The notes beneath the pieces were generated by a model, which was not told where the DNA came from, did no database searches, and was given only the letters and a program-made list of their open reading frames with translations. This document shows positions 62,942 through 64,000 of a stretch of 64,000 bases of DNA, piece after piece. The stretch comes from Canna indica (lineage: Eukaryota; Streptophyta; Magnoliopsida; Zingiberales; Cannaceae): the NCBI GenBank assembly GCA_034359265.1, contig CP136898.1:42989501-43053500 (forward strand). Direction: 5' to 3'. Within the stretch, counting starts at the first letter, position 1; each line of letters starts with the position of its first letter. Made by a program: the position numbers and the translations under genes.

Positions 62942-64000
62942 ATGGGAGATGCCGATAATGGGTTCGGTGTGGACTCGGAGGGCGTCCTGAGGTTTAAGAA
63001 CCAGATAGTGTTGCCGGATATGGCCGAGGTTCGCAGGCAGGTGCTAGAGATGGCTCATCGATCCACGTACACTATGCATCCGGGAGCCACAAAGATGTAC
63101 CAAGATGTAAGACAGAATTATTGGTGGAAAGGCATGAAAAGAGAGGTGGTCGAGTTCGTGTCTAAGTGTCTGGTGTGTCAGCAGGTTAAGGCTGAGCATT
63201 TGAATCCGGCAGGGTTGCTCCAGAACCTAGAAGTACTAGAGTGGAAATGGGAGAAGATAACCATGAATTTTGTAACAGGGTTGCCAAAGTCTAGGAAGGG
63301 CAATGATTCTATCTGGGTAGTGGTGGATCGTCTAACCAAGATGTCATATTTTATTCCAGTCAGGACGACCTTTTCAGCCGAGCAGTATGCGAGGTTATTC
63401 TTGGATTAGATCGTCGCTTATCATGGTGTTCCAATTATGATCATCTCAGATCGGGGTACTCAGTTCACAGCTCGATTTTGGCAATCTTTCCAAGAGGCAT
63501 TGGGCACTTAGGTTCGGTTCAGCACTGCATTTCACTCTCAGATAGATGGTCAATCGGAGCGGACCATTAAGACGTTGGAGGATATGCTGAGAACTTGTGT
63601 CCTAGATCTGGAAGGTAGTTGGGAGAGGCACTTACCCCTGATTGAGTTTGCCTATAATAATAGCTACCACAACAGCATCGGGATGGCCCCATTTGAGGCA
63701 TTGTATGAGCGAAGATGCAGATCGCCCATAGGCTGGTTTGAGGCAGGGGATTCCCTTATGATGGGACCTGACCTGGTGGAGGAGGCAGTAGAAAAGGTGA
63801 AGCTGATCAGAGAGAGGTTGTTGACAACTCAGAGTCGCTAGAAGATGTATGCTAATGGAAAGGTTAGGGAGGTAGAGTTTGCTGAGGGGGATATGGTGTT
63901 CCTCAAGGTGTCCCCTATGAAAGGGGTGGTGAGATTTGGTAAGAAACGAAGGCTAAGCCCTAGGTTCATTGCGTCGTTTCCTATTCTCAAGCACAAGGGA
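62942..64000 (+). pseudogene. Integrase of the gypsy element (C-terminus beyond window)
   Basis: The H-H-C-C zinc-binding domain is seen in MAHRSTYTMHPGATKMYQDV and SKCLVCQQVKAEH. The catalytic core reads ITMNFVTGLPKSRKGND, where relatives have MDFVTGLP, so the first catalytic Asp is Asn. The second Asp ([15 protein letters not shown]) and the Glu (IDGQSERTIKTLEDML) are present. Stops lie at 63407-63409, near 63509 and at 63839-63841. The last bases encode KRRLSPRFIASFPILKHKG, the conserved integrase tail before a chromodomain would appear. One frame throughout. Confidence 0.86.

Larger units (their letters stand above)
57586..64000 (+). mobile_element. Gypsy element (Tekay/Del-like), cut by window edge
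   Basis: LTR (57586 to about 59943), then gag, protease, RT, RNase H and integrase in gypsy order. The window ends in the integrase C-terminal region, before any chromodomain could be seen. The primer-binding site, leader and gag start appear deleted. Stops and frameshifts occur in every gene. The Tekay/Del assignment rests on the LTR opening and the protein style. Confidence 0.85.

Noticed and set aside
1..64000. A new defence, biosynthetic or signalling gene cluster
   Set aside because: Every well-supported coding region is a known transposable-element gene; remaining unassigned stretches lack credible ORFs.

Overview
This window is plant nuclear DNA made almost entirely of transposable elements nested inside one another. 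Evidence for a flowering plant: Ty1/copia elements primed by initiator tRNA-Met, a Ty3/gypsy element with a Tekay/Del-like LTR, four CACTA (En/Spm) elements with transposase and a spliced second gene, hAT elements with 8-bp target duplications, and exon-like scraps of plant genes. I cannot name the species. I see no intact host gene, rRNA or CRISPR array.

Layout. (1) 1-16241: a minus-strand copia element (A), whose 3' LTR is cut by the window start. A plus-strand Sirevirus-like copia element (B, 2315-10946, target duplication AAACC) sits in its integrase. B's 5' LTR carries a 547-bp non-autonomous hAT (2853-3399, duplication ATCATCGG). (2) 16272-35163: one old CACTA element (no. 1, duplication GGT) swollen to 18.9 kb. 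It holds a decayed second gene, exon-like scraps resembling FKBP and JmjC proteins, a short-LTR copia element (C, 19084-24253, flanked by TTATC), a truncated CACTA (no. 2), and inside the second gene of no. 2 a structurally complete CACTA (no. 3, 26477-33720, duplication TCC) with an uninterrupted transposase ORF of about 1,156 codons. (3) 35164-40258: degraded element-derived coding scraps, an LTR fragment and a fold-back element. (4) 40259-48258: a solo LTR related to that of B (duplication CAGGC) split by CACTA no. 4 (40472-46797, duplication GGG). (5) 48259-51813: AT-rich DNA with a tRNA-Lys-like half and a second small hAT (50300-50756, duplication CCTCCAAG). (6) 51814-56747: coding scraps flanking an hAT element with a broken transposase gene. 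(7) 56748-64000: an LTR fragment, then a gypsy element (LTR 57586 to about 59943, then gag, protease, RT, RNase H and integrase) running off the right edge.

How the parts work together. Each retroelement encodes gag, protease, integrase and RT/RNase H in its family's order, but all carry stops, frameshifts or deletions; several have also lost catalytic residues. CACTA no. 3 is the best candidate for a recently active element, although its second gene has a non-consensus splice donor in intron 1. The relative order of several insertions can be read from the nesting.

Nothing here is convincingly a new biological system. The best leads are the 190-nt hairpin and 26-bp minisatellite in the transposase intron of CACTA no. 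3, repeated hairpins with a compensatory change in the leader of element A, palindrome arrays upstream of the TATA box in the Sirevirus-like LTRs, gene-fragment capture in CACTA no. 1, and tRNA-like or Pol III-like sequences at 49.7 and 52.4 kb. All family assignments are by eye from motifs; no database was searched.
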